64,000 nt of DNA. Origin: an uncultured Collinsella sp. (lineage in GTDB: Bacteria; Actinomycetota; Coriobacteriia; Coriobacteriales; Coriobacteriaceae). A program made the position numbers and the translations under genes. Below the pieces are notes generated by a model that was not told the origin of the DNA, did not search any database, and worked only from the letters and a program-made list of their open reading frames with translations. Shown here one piece after another: positions 8,036 through 16,566 of the stretch (positions are counted from its first letter, which is position 1; the number at the start of each line of letters is the position of its first letter). The stretch lies in assembly GCA_900541475.1 (NCBI GenBank), contig UQJV01000001.1, positions 1 to 64,000 on the forward strand, read 5' to 3'.

Positions 8036-8499
8036 TTGAGGCAAAGCATCTCTTGGTAGATACGAACGTTTGGCTCGATTATTACCTGCAAGAGGGGGCG
8101 TTCGACGAAGCGAAGAGATTGATTGAACTGGCCGAGGCAGGAAAGATCGACCTTCTGTATGCGCCAACGACGGCAAAGGACGTGTTCTATATTTTGCCTC
8201 GGCGACTAGCCAGGCGGAATGTGAATGGGATTAACGCGTCGTTTGCCTCGGCGTCATGGGCTTGCATTGAGCACATGATGCAGGTGGCAACTGCCTCTCC
8301 GCTTTCGTTGGCAGAGTGCGAGATGGCGCGCATGCTTGGCAAACACATGTCGGATCTTGAAGACAACCTCATCATCGCTTCGGGCGAGACGGCAGATGTT
8401 GACTACGTGGTCACGAGTGACCGCCGTATGCTGGAGGCGATGCCCGAAGTTTGCCTGACGCCTGCCCGCGCACTCGATATGATTGAGATCCTCGACTAA
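8032..8499 (+). CDS. PIN-domain ribonuclease toxin (VapC-like)
   Basis: 155 residues with a PIN fold. Acidic residues expected to bind Mg2+ are visible: Asp in LLVDTNVWLDYY near the N terminus, an acidic Glu/Asp pair in SDLEDNLIIAS, and Asp in VVTSDRRMLE. VapC-type toxins cleave tRNA or rRNA; the target here is unknown. ATG 8032 is chosen over TTG 8026 because it overlaps the antitoxin stop by 4 nt. The pair has its own promoter and lies between the purine operon and a PTS gene, which suits a small acquired module. Confidence 0.8.
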   Translation: MIEAKHLLVDTNVWLDYYLQEGAFDEAKRLIELAEAGKIDLLYAPTTAKDVFYILPRRLARRNVNGINASFASASWACIEHMMQVATASPLSLAECEMARMLGKHMSDLEDNLIIASGETADVDYVVTSDRRMLEAMPEVCLTPARALDMIEILD

Positions 8500-8564
8500 C
8501 CTTGCCTGTCTCGTTTCGCTATCATATGGGACATTGTGAACCTCATGCAACTTTGGAGGACGGT

Positions 8565-9032
8565 ATGGCGGATAACGCCGAGATGCTATTCTCGCCTGAG
8601 CTGGTGTTTTTTGATTGGGAGTGCGCGACGCCGGATGAGGTGTTTGCGCGGCTCGAGGGCGAGCTTGCACCGCGTGGCTACATTGCGTCTGGTTGGCTTG
8701 ACGCCGTCCGCACGCGCGAGAACGCCTATCCCACGGGTCTCGCCATGCCGGCGGCAAACATCGCCATCCCGCACACCGATCCGGGGTTTGTGGCTAAGCC
8801 CTATATCGCGGTGATAAAGCCCGCCGCGCCCGTCACGTTCAATGCTATGGCGGGCATGGGCGCCCCCGTGCCCGCGCAGATCATTATCAATCTGGGCATT
8901 GCCGAGCCGGGCGGCCAGGTCGAGGCCCTGCAAGCGCTTATGAATATCTTTATGGATGCCGACGCCGCAGCCGATGTGCTCGGCCAGACCACATGCCAAG
9001 GCATGGTCGACGCCATCCGCCGTCACTTTTAA
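8565..9032 (+). CDS. PTS EIIA component, fructose/mannitol family (EIIA-2 domain)
   Basis: 155 residues forming a single PTS EIIA type-2 domain. The phosphorylatable histidine is His70 in NIAIPHTDP. FSPELVFFDWECATPDEVFARLEGEL at the start and an AxxGIAEPGGQ-like segment further on fit the family. EIIA normally relays phosphate from HPr to an EIIB, but no EIIB or EIIC is next to it, so it may serve a distant transporter or act as a regulator. ATG 8565 is supported by TGGAGGA 4 nt upstream; in-frame starts at 8502 and 8526 lack such a site. Confidence 0.8.
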   Translation: MADNAEMLFSPELVFFDWECATPDEVFARLEGELAPRGYIASGWLDAVRTRENAYPTGLAMPAANIAIPHTDPGFVAKPYIAVIKPAAPVTFNAMAGMGAPVPAQIIINLGIAEPGGQVEALQALMNIFMDADAAADVLGQTTCQGMVDAIRRHF

Positions 9033-9041
9033 GGTGGAGCT

Positions 9042-9139
9042 AAGCCGGCATTTGGGGACATTCCTTTTCTGCCGGCGCTTGGGGAATGTCCCTAACTGCC
9101 AACAGCCAGAACAGCCTCCCTTTGCACCAAAATGGTGCA
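9042..9139. repeat. Intergenic palindromes with GGGGAC(A)-type motif
   Basis: GGGGACATTCC and GGGGAATGTCCC form an inverted pair within 9052-9094, next to two copies of a GCCGGC-centred block. A separate palindrome TGCACCA-AAA-TGGTGCA lies at 9123-9139. These belong to the intergenic hairpin family seen elsewhere in the window. The 198-bp gap 9033-9230 contains no gene. Confidence 0.5.
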
Positions 9140-9230
9140 GATTAACCTGTCCCCCATACACCAGGTGTGTCGCGGGGGCCGCGTTGTGACACAATGGCGT
9201 TTGTTCGATTCGTGATGCGAAAGGCCAACT

Positions 9231-10454
9231 ATGGCAAACAAGAAAAAGAACTCCGAGGCCGCGCCGACGCCCGAGCAGCAGGCTCGCGCTGCCTCCAGCT
9301 CTCGTAAGAAGCAGCGCAAGACGTACGTGTCTAAGACCGTCAAGATCGTCCTGGTGGTTATCGGCGTGCTGGCAATGCTGCTTTCCGTCTCGGCCATGGC
9401 GTGCTCCGGCCTGATGTCGCAGACCGAAAGCACCAACTCGGGCTATAAGCTCACCGGTGGTGTCGCCGCTACCATCAACGGCACCAACCTCACCGAGGAC
9501 ACCGTGACCAAGCAGATCATGAGCATGCGCACGTCCTATGGCTACACCAAGGACAAGGACTGGGCGCAGTATCTGGTCGACAACGACCTCACACCCAAAA
9601 AGTACCGCAAGCAGCTCATCGATTCCTACACGCAGCAGATTCTGCTTCAGCAGGCGCAGAAGGAAAACGGCGTGACGGTGTCGGACGAGGAGGCCGAGAA
9701 GGCATGGAAGGACGCGTGCAAGAGCGCGGGCGGTGCCAAGACCTTTAAGAAGACCCTTAAGACCTACGGCTATACCGAGGACACCTACAAGGACTCGCTC
9801 AAGGAGGGCCTGGCACAGCAAAAGCTTAAGGATGCCGTGGCGCCCACCAGCAAGCCCAAGGACAGCGAGATCGTCGATTACATCAACGAGAATCTGTCTA
9901 ACTACAACGATGCCCGCCGCTCGTCGAACATCCTGATCAAGGTCGATTCCGACGCATCTGACGAGGACAAGGCCGCCGCCAAGGCCAAGGCACAGGAGTG
10001 CCTGGACAAGATCAACTCCGGCGAGCTGAGCTTTGAGGACGCCGTGGAGCAGTATTCCGACGACACTGGCTCCAAGGAGAAGAAGGGCGATGTGGGTTGG
10101 GATAAGCTCACTACCTTCGTCGACAGCTATCAGACGGCGCTCGAGGGCCTCAGCAAGGGCGATGTGAGCGACGTGGTTGAGTCGACGTACGGTTACCATG
10201 TCATCAAGTGCACCGACTACTTCCATGTCGATAGCCAGGTCGATGACATCAAGCAGGTGCCCAAGGACATCAAGAAGTATGTTTCCAACGTGGTGAAGAC
10301 GCAGGCGGCCAGTACTGCATACAGCGAGTGGCTGGAACAGTACAAGAAGGACGCCGACATCACCGTCAACCCCATGCCCAAGGACGTGCCCTATAACGTG
10401 AGTCTGAAGGGCGTCACCAAGAGTTCGACCGACGATTCGTCGACGACTGAGTAA
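9231..10454 (+). CDS. PpiC/PrsA-type extracytoplasmic foldase (parvulin-like)
   Basis: 407 residues. A Lys/Arg-rich cytosolic start (residues 1-40) precedes one hydrophobic helix (about 41-62, IVLVVIGVLAMLLSVSAMACSG). The cysteine after it could be lipidated, but the AMAC context is not a canonical lipobox. A SurA/PrsA-like helical N domain follows. The parvulin domain begins near RRSSNILIKV, includes FEDAVEQYSDDTGSKEKKGDVGW, and ends with STYGYHVIKC. Such proteins help fold secreted proteins outside the membrane, which suits a genome with very large surface proteins. The tail is Ser/Thr/Asp-rich. Confidence 0.85.
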   Translation: MANKKKNSEAAPTPEQQARAASSSRKKQRKTYVSKTVKIVLVVIGVLAMLLSVSAMACSGLMSQTESTNSGYKLTGGVAATINGTNLTEDTVTKQIMSMRTSYGYTKDKDWAQYLVDNDLTPKKYRKQLIDSYTQQILLQQAQKENGVTVSDEEAEKAWKDACKSAGGAKTFKKTLKTYGYTEDTYKDSLKEGLAQQKLKDAVAPTSKPKDSEIVDYINENLSNYNDARRSSNILIKVDSDASDEDKAAAKAKAQECLDKINSGELSFEDAVEQYSDDTGSKEKKGDVGWDKLTTFVDSYQTALEGLSKGDVSDVVESTYGYHVIKCTDYFHVDSQVDDIKQVPKDIKKYVSNVVKTQAASTAYSEWLEQYKKDADITVNPMPKDVPYNVSLKGVTKSSTDDSSTTE

Positions 10455-10508
10455 TCATGGGGCGGTGCTCATGCGAGCGCCGCCCACGCTATTGAGGAGG
10501 ATTTGCAG

Positions 10509-10952
10509 ATGACCAACGAAGAGCTGCAGCAGGAAATGATCGCCGCCATGAAGGCCAAGGATAAGGTTCGCCTGTCCATCATCCGCCAGGTCAAGGCCGA
10601 GGTGAAGAATATCGAGGTTAACGAGCGCCGCGACGTGACCGAGGAAGACGTCAACAGCATGATCAAGCGTCTGATTAAGCAGACGAGCGAGACGCTGGAG
10701 ATGTCCATTAAGGCCGGTACCGACCAAGACCGTACCGACAACCTGACCGAGCAGGTCAAGATTCTGGAGAGCCTGCTGCCCGCACAGGTTTCGGGCGAGG
10801 AGCTCGAGGCTCTGATCGAGCAGGTCATCGCCGAGCTGGGCGCCACGTCCAAGAAGCAGATGGGCCAGGTCATGGGAGCACTCGGCAAGGCCACCGGCGG
10901 TAACTTTGATAAGCCTGCCGCGGCAAAGATCGTCGGCGCAAAGCTCGCGTAA
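10509..10952 (+). CDS. GatB/YqeY domain-containing protein
   Basis: 147 residues, matching the YqeY family: TNEELQQEMIAAMKAKDKVRLSIIRQVKAEVKN at the start and the C-terminal helical tail (TSKKQMGQVMGAL, then GGNFDKPAAAKIVGAKL) that YqeY shares with GatB. GatB uses this tail to contact tRNA; the role of free YqeY is not settled. ATG 10509 is preferred over TTG 10503 because GAGGAGGA (10494-10501) is optimally spaced. It may be cotranscribed with the foldase 54 bp upstream. Confidence 0.9.
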   Translation: MTNEELQQEMIAAMKAKDKVRLSIIRQVKAEVKNIEVNERRDVTEEDVNSMIKRLIKQTSETLEMSIKAGTDQDRTDNLTEQVKILESLLPAQVSGEELEALIEQVIAELGATSKKQMGQVMGALGKATGGNFDKPAAAKIVGAKLA

Positions 10953-10955
10953 TTT

Positions 10956-10983
10956 GTTACGCGGTTTTACCAAACCGCGTAAC
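10956..10983 (+). terminator. Stem-loop after the YqeY-like gene
   Basis: A perfect 12-bp stem (10956-10967 with 10972-10983) and TACC loop lie just after the stop codon. There is no T-tract, so intrinsic termination is uncertain. Confidence 0.5.
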
Positions 10984-10996
10984 GGCCCGACGCCGC

Positions 10997-11095
10997 AAAC
11001 CCGTACACGCGGCAATCTGACGTTCAATTTCAAGGGCGCGACCATAAGGTCTGCGCCCTTTCATTTCACGTCACCTTGCTCGCGTGTACGGGTTT
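10997..11095. repeat. Nested inverted repeat (outer 15 bp, inner 8 bp)
   Basis: Outer arms 10997-11011 and 11081-11095 are perfectly complementary and enclose an inner GC-rich stem (11032-11039 with 11053-11060) followed by TTTCATTT. The inner stem could terminate transcription; the outer arms would make a long RNA hairpin. Confidence 0.55.
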
Positions 11096-11129
11096 TCGCT
11101 GACTTGTGCTCAACAAGGGGGGTTGGGTG

Positions 11130-11196
11130 CTCATTGGGGACAGACTTAAATGAGTACCCAATGAGCGGGCACTCATTTAAGTCTGTCCCCAATGAG
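11130..11196. repeat. 26-bp perfect inverted repeat with GGGGACAG motif
   Basis: Arms 11130-11155 and 11171-11196 are perfectly complementary. Each arm is itself partly palindromic and carries GGGGACAGACTTAAAT or its complement. The same core with different outer bases occurs at 60205-60235. Confidence 0.75.
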
Positions 11197-11302
11197 TGGG
11201 TTAAAGGTTGCGGGTTCTTTACGGGAATGTAGTGTGGGCTGCGGAAACGCGGTTCTTTCCGTACAATAGTTCAACTCGTGTAAACGCAGGGAAGGGACAT
11301 TC

Positions 11303-12034
11303 ATGGCAGACATGATCGAGATCAAGCATCTCAACAAGTATTTTGGCGACCTGCATGTGCTCAAAGATATCAACCTCACCGTCAAGCGCGGCGAGAAGCT
11401 CGTAATGATCGGGCCTTCCGGCTCGGGTAAGTCGACGCTCATCCGCTGTGTCGATTATCTTGAGGAGCCCACGTCGGGCGAGGTCGTTATCGACGGTACG
11501 CCGCTCACCAAAAAGAACCACCTGGAGATGGCTCGCAAGTACAGCTCCATGGTGTTTCAGCAGTTCAACCTATATCCCAACATGACGGTGCTCGGCAACC
11601 TGACGCTCGCGCCCATCAAGCTGCAAAAGAAGAGCAAGGAGGAGGCGACCGAGATCGCCATCGCCGCGCTCAAGCGCGTCGGCATGGCGCATAAGGCCGG
11701 CGAGTATCCGCAGAATCTCTCGGGTGGTCAGCAGCAGCGCATCGCCATCGCCCGTGCCCTGTGCACCAAGCAGCCCATCATCCTGTTTGACGAGCCGACC
11801 TCGGCGCTCGACCCCGAGATGGTCCAGGAGGTTCTGGACGTTATGATTGAGCTCGCGCAGGAGGATATCACCATGATCTGCGTGACGCACGAGATGGGCT
11901 TTGCGCGCCAGGTGGCCGACCGCGTCATCTTTATGGAGGACGGCCGCATTCTGGAGGAGGGCACGCCCGAGCACTTCTTCGATAACCCCGAGAACCCGCG
12001 CTGCCGCAAGTTCCTGTCCAAGATTCTGCACTAG
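11303..12034 (+). CDS. Polar amino-acid ABC transporter, ATP-binding protein
   Basis: 243 residues, GlnQ/GluA-type ATPase that powers an importer at the inner membrane face. Walker A is GPSGSGKST, the Q-loop is in [13 protein letters not shown], the signature is LSGGQQQR, and Walker B is [15 protein letters not shown], with the switch His in CVTHEMGF. Length and motif spacing are normal. Start ATG 11303 follows GAAGGGA. It is the first gene of a four-gene operon (ATPase, binding lipoprotein, two permeases), the order known from glutamate-type importers. Substrate cannot be read from sequence. Confidence 0.93.
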   Translation: MADMIEIKHLNKYFGDLHVLKDINLTVKRGEKLVMIGPSGSGKSTLIRCVDYLEEPTSGEVVIDGTPLTKKNHLEMARKYSSMVFQQFNLYPNMTVLGNLTLAPIKLQKKSKEEATEIAIAALKRVGMAHKAGEYPQNLSGGQQQRIAIARALCTKQPIILFDEPTSALDPEMVQEVLDVMIELAQEDITMICVTHEMGFARQVADRVIFMEDGRILEEGTPEHFFDNPENPRCRKFLSKILH

Positions 12035-12042
12035 GCGCGGTG

Positions 12043-12918
12043 ATGGACATGACGGATATGACGAGGGCGGCCGTGTCGCGCCGTCACTTTTTGCAGCTGG
12101 CTGGCGCCGGCATGCTTGTGCTGACGGGGACCGCGCTTGCCGGTTGCGGCGCCTCCACCAGCGGCGAGAGCTCCGACAAGGGGTCCAAGCTTGCGGCCAT
12201 CAAGTCGCGTGGCCATCTGAATGCCGGCGTTAAGAAGGACGTTCCCGGCTACGGCTACTACGACACCGCCAAGGGCCGCTTTGAGGGCATGGAAGTCGAT
12301 TTGTGCTACCAGATCGCCGCTGCCGTCTTTGGCGTGAGCTACAAGGAGGCCCGTTCCCAGGAGCTTGTCGAGTTTACCGACGTAACGCCCAAGACGCGCG
12401 GCCCGCTGATCGATAACGGCCAGCTCGATGTGGTCGCGGCGACCTACACCATCACCGACGAGCGCAAGAAGAGCTGGGATTTCTCGACGCCGTACCGCAC
12501 CGACTACGTGGGACTCATGGTCAAGAAGCGTTCGGGCTTTACCTCGATTGAGGACCTGGACGGCAAGGTCATTGGCGTGAGCCAGGGTGCTACCACGCAG
12601 GGCCTGATCGAGCAGATGATCAAGGACAACGGCTTTAGCTGCAAGCCCGAGTTTAGGGCCTTTAGCGGCTACCCCATCATCAAGAGTTCGCTCGACGCCG
12701 GCAATATCGACGTCTTTGCTATGGACCGCTCCACGCTGGCCGGTTATATGAACGAGACCGTTGAGCTGCTGCAGCCCGAGGTCAAGTTTGGCGAGCAGGG
12801 TTACGGCGTGGCGACCAAGAAGGGCTGCGACCTTTCGGCCGTGGTCGATCAGGTGATTTGCGATCGCCTGGCCGACGGCTGGCTCGACCAAGAGGTCAAG
12901 ACCTGGGGTCTTGTATAG
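12043..12918 (+). CDS. Amino-acid ABC transporter substrate-binding lipoprotein with Tat-type signal
   Basis: About 291 residues. The N terminus reads SRRHFLQ, a twin-arginine motif, then a hydrophobic stretch and the lipobox LAGCG, so it is probably exported by Tat and lipidated. The mature part is a family 3 periplasmic-binding fold: LAAIKSRGHLNAGVKKDVPGYGYYD, then FEGMEVDLCYQIAAAVFG, and a VAATYTITDERKKSWDFSTPY ligand-domain segment. It delivers a polar amino acid to the two permeases downstream. ATG 12043 (or the adjacent GTG 12040) lies only a few bases after the ATPase stop, so coupling is likely. Confidence 0.9.
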   Translation: MDMTDMTRAAVSRRHFLQLAGAGMLVLTGTALAGCGASTSGESSDKGSKLAAIKSRGHLNAGVKKDVPGYGYYDTAKGRFEGMEVDLCYQIAAAVFGVSYKEARSQELVEFTDVTPKTRGPLIDNGQLDVVAATYTITDERKKSWDFSTPYRTDYVGLMVKKRSGFTSIEDLDGKVIGVSQGATTQGLIEQMIKDNGFSCKPEFRAFSGYPIIKSSLDAGNIDVFAMDRSTLAGYMNETVELLQPEVKFGEQGYGVATKKGCDLSAVVDQVICDRLADGWLDQEVKTWGLV

Positions 12919-12943
12919 GCGCATCGTCCAAGGAAGGAATCAA

Positions 12944-13690
12944 ATGCTCGAAGGATTATTTGACGCCGACCGTTGGTCGACGACATTTCAAAACATGGGG
13001 CCCTTCTGGGAGGGCTTTGGCGTGACGCTGCAGGTGGTCGTTGCCGGTCTGTTGCTGTCGCTGGTGCTGGGCACACTACTGGGCGTGTTCTCTACCACTC
13101 GCTCGCGCGTGCTGCGCGCCATAAGCCGCGTGTACGTGGAGTTTTACCAGAACACCCCGTTGCCCGTGCAGGTGCTCTTTATGTACATGGCCGGTCCGCA
13201 GTTTTTGCAGGCCATAACCGGTGCCGACCAGCCGGTGCGCATCGCGCCGTTCGTGCTGGGCTTCTTGGGCGTGGGTCTGTATCACGCGGCCTACATTTCG
13301 GAGGTCATCCGCACTGGTATCGAGGCGGTTCCGCGCGGTCAGATGGAGGCGGCCCAGAGCCAGGGCTTCACCCGTGCGCAGGCGTACTGGTACATCGTGC
13401 TGCCCCAGACGTTCAAGATCATTCTGCCGCCGCTGTGTAACCAGGCGCTCAACCTGGTCAAGAACACGTCGGTGTTGGCACTTGTGGCCGGCGGCGACCT
13501 TATGTACCGTTCCGACAATTTTGTGAGTCTGTACGGTTACCTGCAGGGATACATCGTCTGCTGCCTTATGTACTTCATCATCTGCTTTCCGCTCGCCATG
13601 CTGGTGCAGTGGCTCGAGCGCCGCTCCAAGGAGCGTCCGCGCGGCGTGAGCCTGGCCGAGCTGGGGCTCGACAATGTAGAGGAGGCCTAG
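12944..13690 (+). CDS. Amino-acid ABC transporter permease 1
   Basis: 248 residues with the HisM/GlnP-type permease fold: about five membrane helices and the EAA loop that contacts the ATPase, seen as EAVPRGQMEAAQSQGFTRAQAYWYIVLPQ. The start ATG 12944 is backed by AAGGAAGGA; upstream in-frame codons overlap the binding-protein gene and lack a ribosome site. It works as a heterodimer with the next gene. The C terminus is charged and ends 3 nt before the next start. Confidence 0.92.
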   Translation: MLEGLFDADRWSTTFQNMGPFWEGFGVTLQVVVAGLLLSLVLGTLLGVFSTTRSRVLRAISRVYVEFYQNTPLPVQVLFMYMAGPQFLQAITGADQPVRIAPFVLGFLGVGLYHAAYISEVIRTGIEAVPRGQMEAAQSQGFTRAQAYWYIVLPQTFKIILPPLCNQALNLVKNTSVLALVAGGDLMYRSDNFVSLYGYLQGYIVCCLMYFIICFPLAMLVQWLERRSKERPRGVSLAELGLDNVEEA

Positions 13691-13693
13691 CGT

Positions 13694-14332
13694 ATGGAAA
13701 TCTTCAACGCGACGAACCTGCTCTACATCTGGGGCGGCTTTGTTAAGACAATCGAGATCTCGGCGCTGTCGATCTTTTTCTCGCTCATCTTTGGCACGGT
13801 GCTGGCGCTCGTTAAGAGCTATGCGCCCCGCCCGTTCCGTATTTTGGTGAGCGCCTATATTGAGCTGTTCCGTTGCACGCCAAACCTGCTGTGGATCCTG
13901 TTTATCTACTTTACGGTGCAGGGTTTGGACATTGTGATTTCGACCATCGCCTTTACGCTGTTTACCAGCGCCGTTATGGCCGAGATTGTGCGCGGCGGCC
14001 TCAACTCGATTCCGCGCGGCCAGTTTGAGGCAGCGCAGAGCCAGGGCTTTGGCTTCTTTGCCACCATGTGCTACATCATTCTGCCACAGACGTTTAAGAC
14101 GATCATTCCGGCGCTGTTTAGCCAGTGCACGACTGTCATCAAGGACAGCTCGTATCTTTCGGGCATTAACGTGGCCGAGCTCATGTACACGGCAAACGTC
14201 GTGATGGCCCACGCGATCGACCTGTCGCAGGTGCTTATGCTCTACGGCCTGGTGTTTGCGATGTACTTTGTGCTCAACTTTGGTATCTCGTTGCTGGTTC
14301 GCGCATATCAGAGGCGAATGGTGGCAGCGTAG
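13694..14332 (+). CDS. Amino-acid ABC transporter permease 2
   Basis: 212 residues, second HisM/GlnP-type permease of the importer. The EAA loop is visible as NSIPRGQFEAAQSQGFGFFATMCYIILPQ. About five hydrophobic helices are present. It starts 3 nt after permease 1 and is followed by a short GGGACA-type hairpin. The two permeases differ in their periplasmic loops but share the same coupling motif, as in GluC/GluD pairs. Confidence 0.92.
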   Translation: MEIFNATNLLYIWGGFVKTIEISALSIFFSLIFGTVLALVKSYAPRPFRILVSAYIELFRCTPNLLWILFIYFTVQGLDIVISTIAFTLFTSAVMAEIVRGGLNSIPRGQFEAAQSQGFGFFATMCYIILPQTFKTIIPALFSQCTTVIKDSSYLSGINVAELMYTANVVMAHAIDLSQVLMLYGLVFAMYFVLNFGISLLVRAYQRRMVAA

Positions 14333-14335
14333 AAT

Positions 14336-14362
14336 GTGGCAAAGGGACAGCCCCTTTGTCAC
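14336..14362 (+). repeat. Short hairpin of the GGGACA family
   Basis: An 11-bp stem (14336-14346 with 14352-14362, one G-U pair) encloses ACAGC. It lies directly after the permease 2 stop and before the cytidylate-kinase-like gene, so it may attenuate between them. Confidence 0.55.
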
Positions 14363-14380
14363 ACAGAGAAAGGAATCGCG

Positions 14381-15004
14381 ATGAGCGATCTGGAGAACAA
14401 GAAGAGTCCTGTGGTCATTACCATCGCGCGCGACTTTGGCGCCGAGGGCCACGAGATTGGTCGCATGCTTGCCGACGAGTTGGGGATTCCGCTGTACGAT
14501 AACGAGCTGCTGGTGCGTGCGTCGCTGCGCGCGGGCGAGTCGCTCGACAAGATGGCTGCCTACGACGAGCGCCTGGCCGTGGAGAACATGGCGTTTCTGC
14601 CCGACCGCTACGATGCGCGTTCGTACTCGGACAAGTTGTTCCAAAAGATGAGCCAGGTGATTTTGGATCTGGGCGAGACCGAGAGCTGCATTATCGAAGG
14701 CCGTCTGTCCGATTACCTGCTGCGCAACAATCCCAACCACATTGCCGTGTTGGTGACCGCACCCTTTGAGGACCGTGTCGAGATCGTGCGCAAGAAGCGC
14801 GGCCTTAACAAAAAGAAGGGCGCCAAGCTGGTCAAGCAGCAGCAGAAGGCGCGCGAGGCGTTCTATAAGCGCTACAGTGCCGGAAAATGGAAGATGACGA
14901 GCGGCAAGGACATCGTCGTCAACCGCGCCAAGCTGGGCCGCGAGGGTTGCAAGGATGTCATCGCCGCAGCCTACCGCTACAAGGTAGCGCAGCTCGAAGG
15001 CTAG
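14381..15004 (+). CDS. Cytidylate kinase-like family protein
   Basis: 207 residues, resembling the Cytidylate_kin2 family (PF13189): VVITIARDFGAEGHEIGRMLADELGIPLYD is a variant P-loop region, and FEDRVEIV with a later Lys-rich segment (KKRGLNKKKGAKLVKQQQ) fits the lid. Members are often found beside transporters or regulators, and their substrate is unproven, so nucleotide-monophosphate kinase activity is only a family-level guess. ATG 14381 follows AGAAAGGA. It probably belongs to the amino-acid transporter transcript. Confidence 0.8.
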   Translation: MSDLENKKSPVVITIARDFGAEGHEIGRMLADELGIPLYDNELLVRASLRAGESLDKMAAYDERLAVENMAFLPDRYDARSYSDKLFQKMSQVILDLGETESCIIEGRLSDYLLRNNPNHIAVLVTAPFEDRVEIVRKKRGLNKKKGAKLVKQQQKAREAFYKRYSAGKWKMTSGKDIVVNRAKLGREGCKDVIAAAYRYKVAQLEG

Positions 15005-15010
15005 CCGATC

Positions 15011-15051
15011 AAAACCACCGCAAAGGGGACAGGCGCCTTTGTGGTGGTTTT
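15011..15051. terminator. Bidirectional terminator with GGGGACAG core
   Basis: A 16-bp stem (15011-15026 with 15036-15051, one G-U) lies between convergent genes and runs from AAAA to TTTT. The loop side contains GGGGACAGG. It shares its arms with the repeats at 16625-16659 and 18933-18967. Confidence 0.75.
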
Positions 15052-15055
15052 TGTT

Positions 15056-16459
15056 TTAGGCAGAGGGGAAGGCTTTGGCGAGACCGGCGCGCGTCTGCGT
15101 GTCGGTCTTTTGGTAGATAGAGCTCAGGTGACGCTGCACCATGCGCATCGAGATGCCGAGCTCCTCAGCAACCTGTTTGAGCGGGCGTTCATCCTGGGTC
15201 ACGGCTATGAGCACGTCGACTTCACGCGGGGTGAGAGCGTGGTTGGCGATGAAGGCCTGGCGTTGCTCTTCGATGCTCGGCGCAGCGAGCGCTTTCTCGG
15301 CTCGTTGCTGGTGTTCGCGCTCCTGCTCGGTTTGGGGCAGGCGGAACAGGCCCGCGGCTACAAACGCCACACTCGCCGCCACAAGCAGCATGAGCGCGCC
15401 GATCATGATGAGGGCGACATTGTCCGAGGTCACAAGTGCCAGCGAGATGCCCGACGTAGTGAACGCGCACACGTTGTTGGCTGCGCGGCCCATGCCAGCC
15501 CACAGTGCGGGCGTATGCATGCGCGGCGCCAGCTGCGTAAACGTGGCGGTAAAGAACGTGACAAAAAAGCCCGAGCTCAGGTAAAAGACGACAAGGCCCA
15601 GGTTGGGATCGGCGCCGGCCTCCACGGCCAGGATGGAAATGGTCGAGAGTACGGCGATGCCGAGCATGACAAGTCCCATGTAGCGGCGCTCGGCAAGGTC
15701 AAAGATAAGACCGGCGGCAAGGCCGCTTGCTGCCAAAAAGAGGCGCGGCCAGGTTTGCACGGCAATGGTGCCGTGGGCGTTGGAGAGTGTGACCACGTTG
15801 TCGAGGGTCGAGAACAAGCAGGCGAGAATCATGATGAGCGCGATGCTCCAGCATGCCTGTTTGGCGAGGGCATGAGAGGGCTCAACAAAGGGATTGATGG
15901 CGGGGCTGGAGCTCCTGGCAGCCTTTTGGGGAACGACGCTGAGGGCGGAGATGGCGATAGTCGCTGTGCCGAGGATGATGAGCTCTGCGATACCGCCGCA
16001 ATTGAGCAGGTTGATGGCGAACTGTATCAGGATGCCCGCGGCATAGGCCGCTCCTGCGCCAGTGGCGAGTTTGGGGTCATCCTGGAATGTCAACGAAAAG
16101 GCGTGGTGAGCAGCGGCACCCAGCAGACCGAGCCCAAAGAATGCCACGCAGCCCAGAATCTCGAGGGCAAGCGGGGCCGTAGGGAACTGGACCTGGGTCA
16201 ATCCCAGGATGGCGATGGGAACAGCGGCGTTGACGACTGCCAGTGAGTGGCCTTTGCGCTGTGCGAGCCCGAGCAGCGGCGCGTACCCGATAAAGCCGAG
16301 CACACTTGCACCCAGAATAAAGCCCTGTGCGATTACAACGCGTTTGGCACCGGCGAGCAGCCCGACGTTGACGTCGAAGCGAAACTCGGCGGCAAGGAAG
16401 GCGAAGGTGAAGAGCGCGAGTGCCAGAAGCGCGTTGATTTTAGGCCTGCTCAGGTTCAA
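15056..16459 (-). CDS. LuxR-family regulator with N-terminal 12-helix MFS-like membrane domain
   Basis: 467 residues. Residues 1 to about 385 form roughly twelve membrane helices resembling a major-facilitator permease, with no enzyme motif. After a charged linker, the last 70 residues are a LuxR HTH: LTPREVDVLIAV, then LKQVAEELGISMRMVQRHLSSIYQKT. This membrane-anchored LuxR architecture is characteristic of Coriobacteriia/Eggerthellales regulators; it may sense a small molecule in the membrane domain and act directly on DNA. A nearby candidate target is the divergent surface-protein gene at 16686, whose upstream region has a palindrome at 16567-16584. Confidence 0.88.
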   Translation of the reverse strand: MNLSRPKINALLALALFTFAFLAAEFRFDVNVGLLAGAKRVVIAQGFILGASVLGFIGYAPLLGLAQRKGHSLAVVNAAVPIAILGLTQVQFPTAPLALEILGCVAFFGLGLLGAAAHHAFSLTFQDDPKLATGAGAAYAAGILIQFAINLLNCGGIAELIILGTATIAISALSVVPQKAARSSSPAINPFVEPSHALAKQACWSIALIMILACLFSTLDNVVTLSNAHGTIAVQTWPRLFLAASGLAAGLIFDLAERRYMGLVMLGIAVLSTISILAVEAGADPNLGLVVFYLSSGFFVTFFTATFTQLAPRMHTPALWAGMGRAANNVCAFTTSGISLALVTSDNVALIMIGALMLLVAASVAFVAAGLFRLPQTEQEREHQQRAEKALAAPSIEEQRQAFIANHALTPREVDVLIAVTQDERPLKQVAEELGISMRMVQRHLSSIYQKTDTQTRAGLAKAFPSA

Positions 16460-16566
16460 GGACGGTCCTTTGGGTGGACGAATGATCGTGTCCTCGATTG
16501 TAGCGTCCCTGGGACGAGTGTAGCGATGGCGAAGTCATATTGGATTAAACCGCAGGTAGCAATAGG

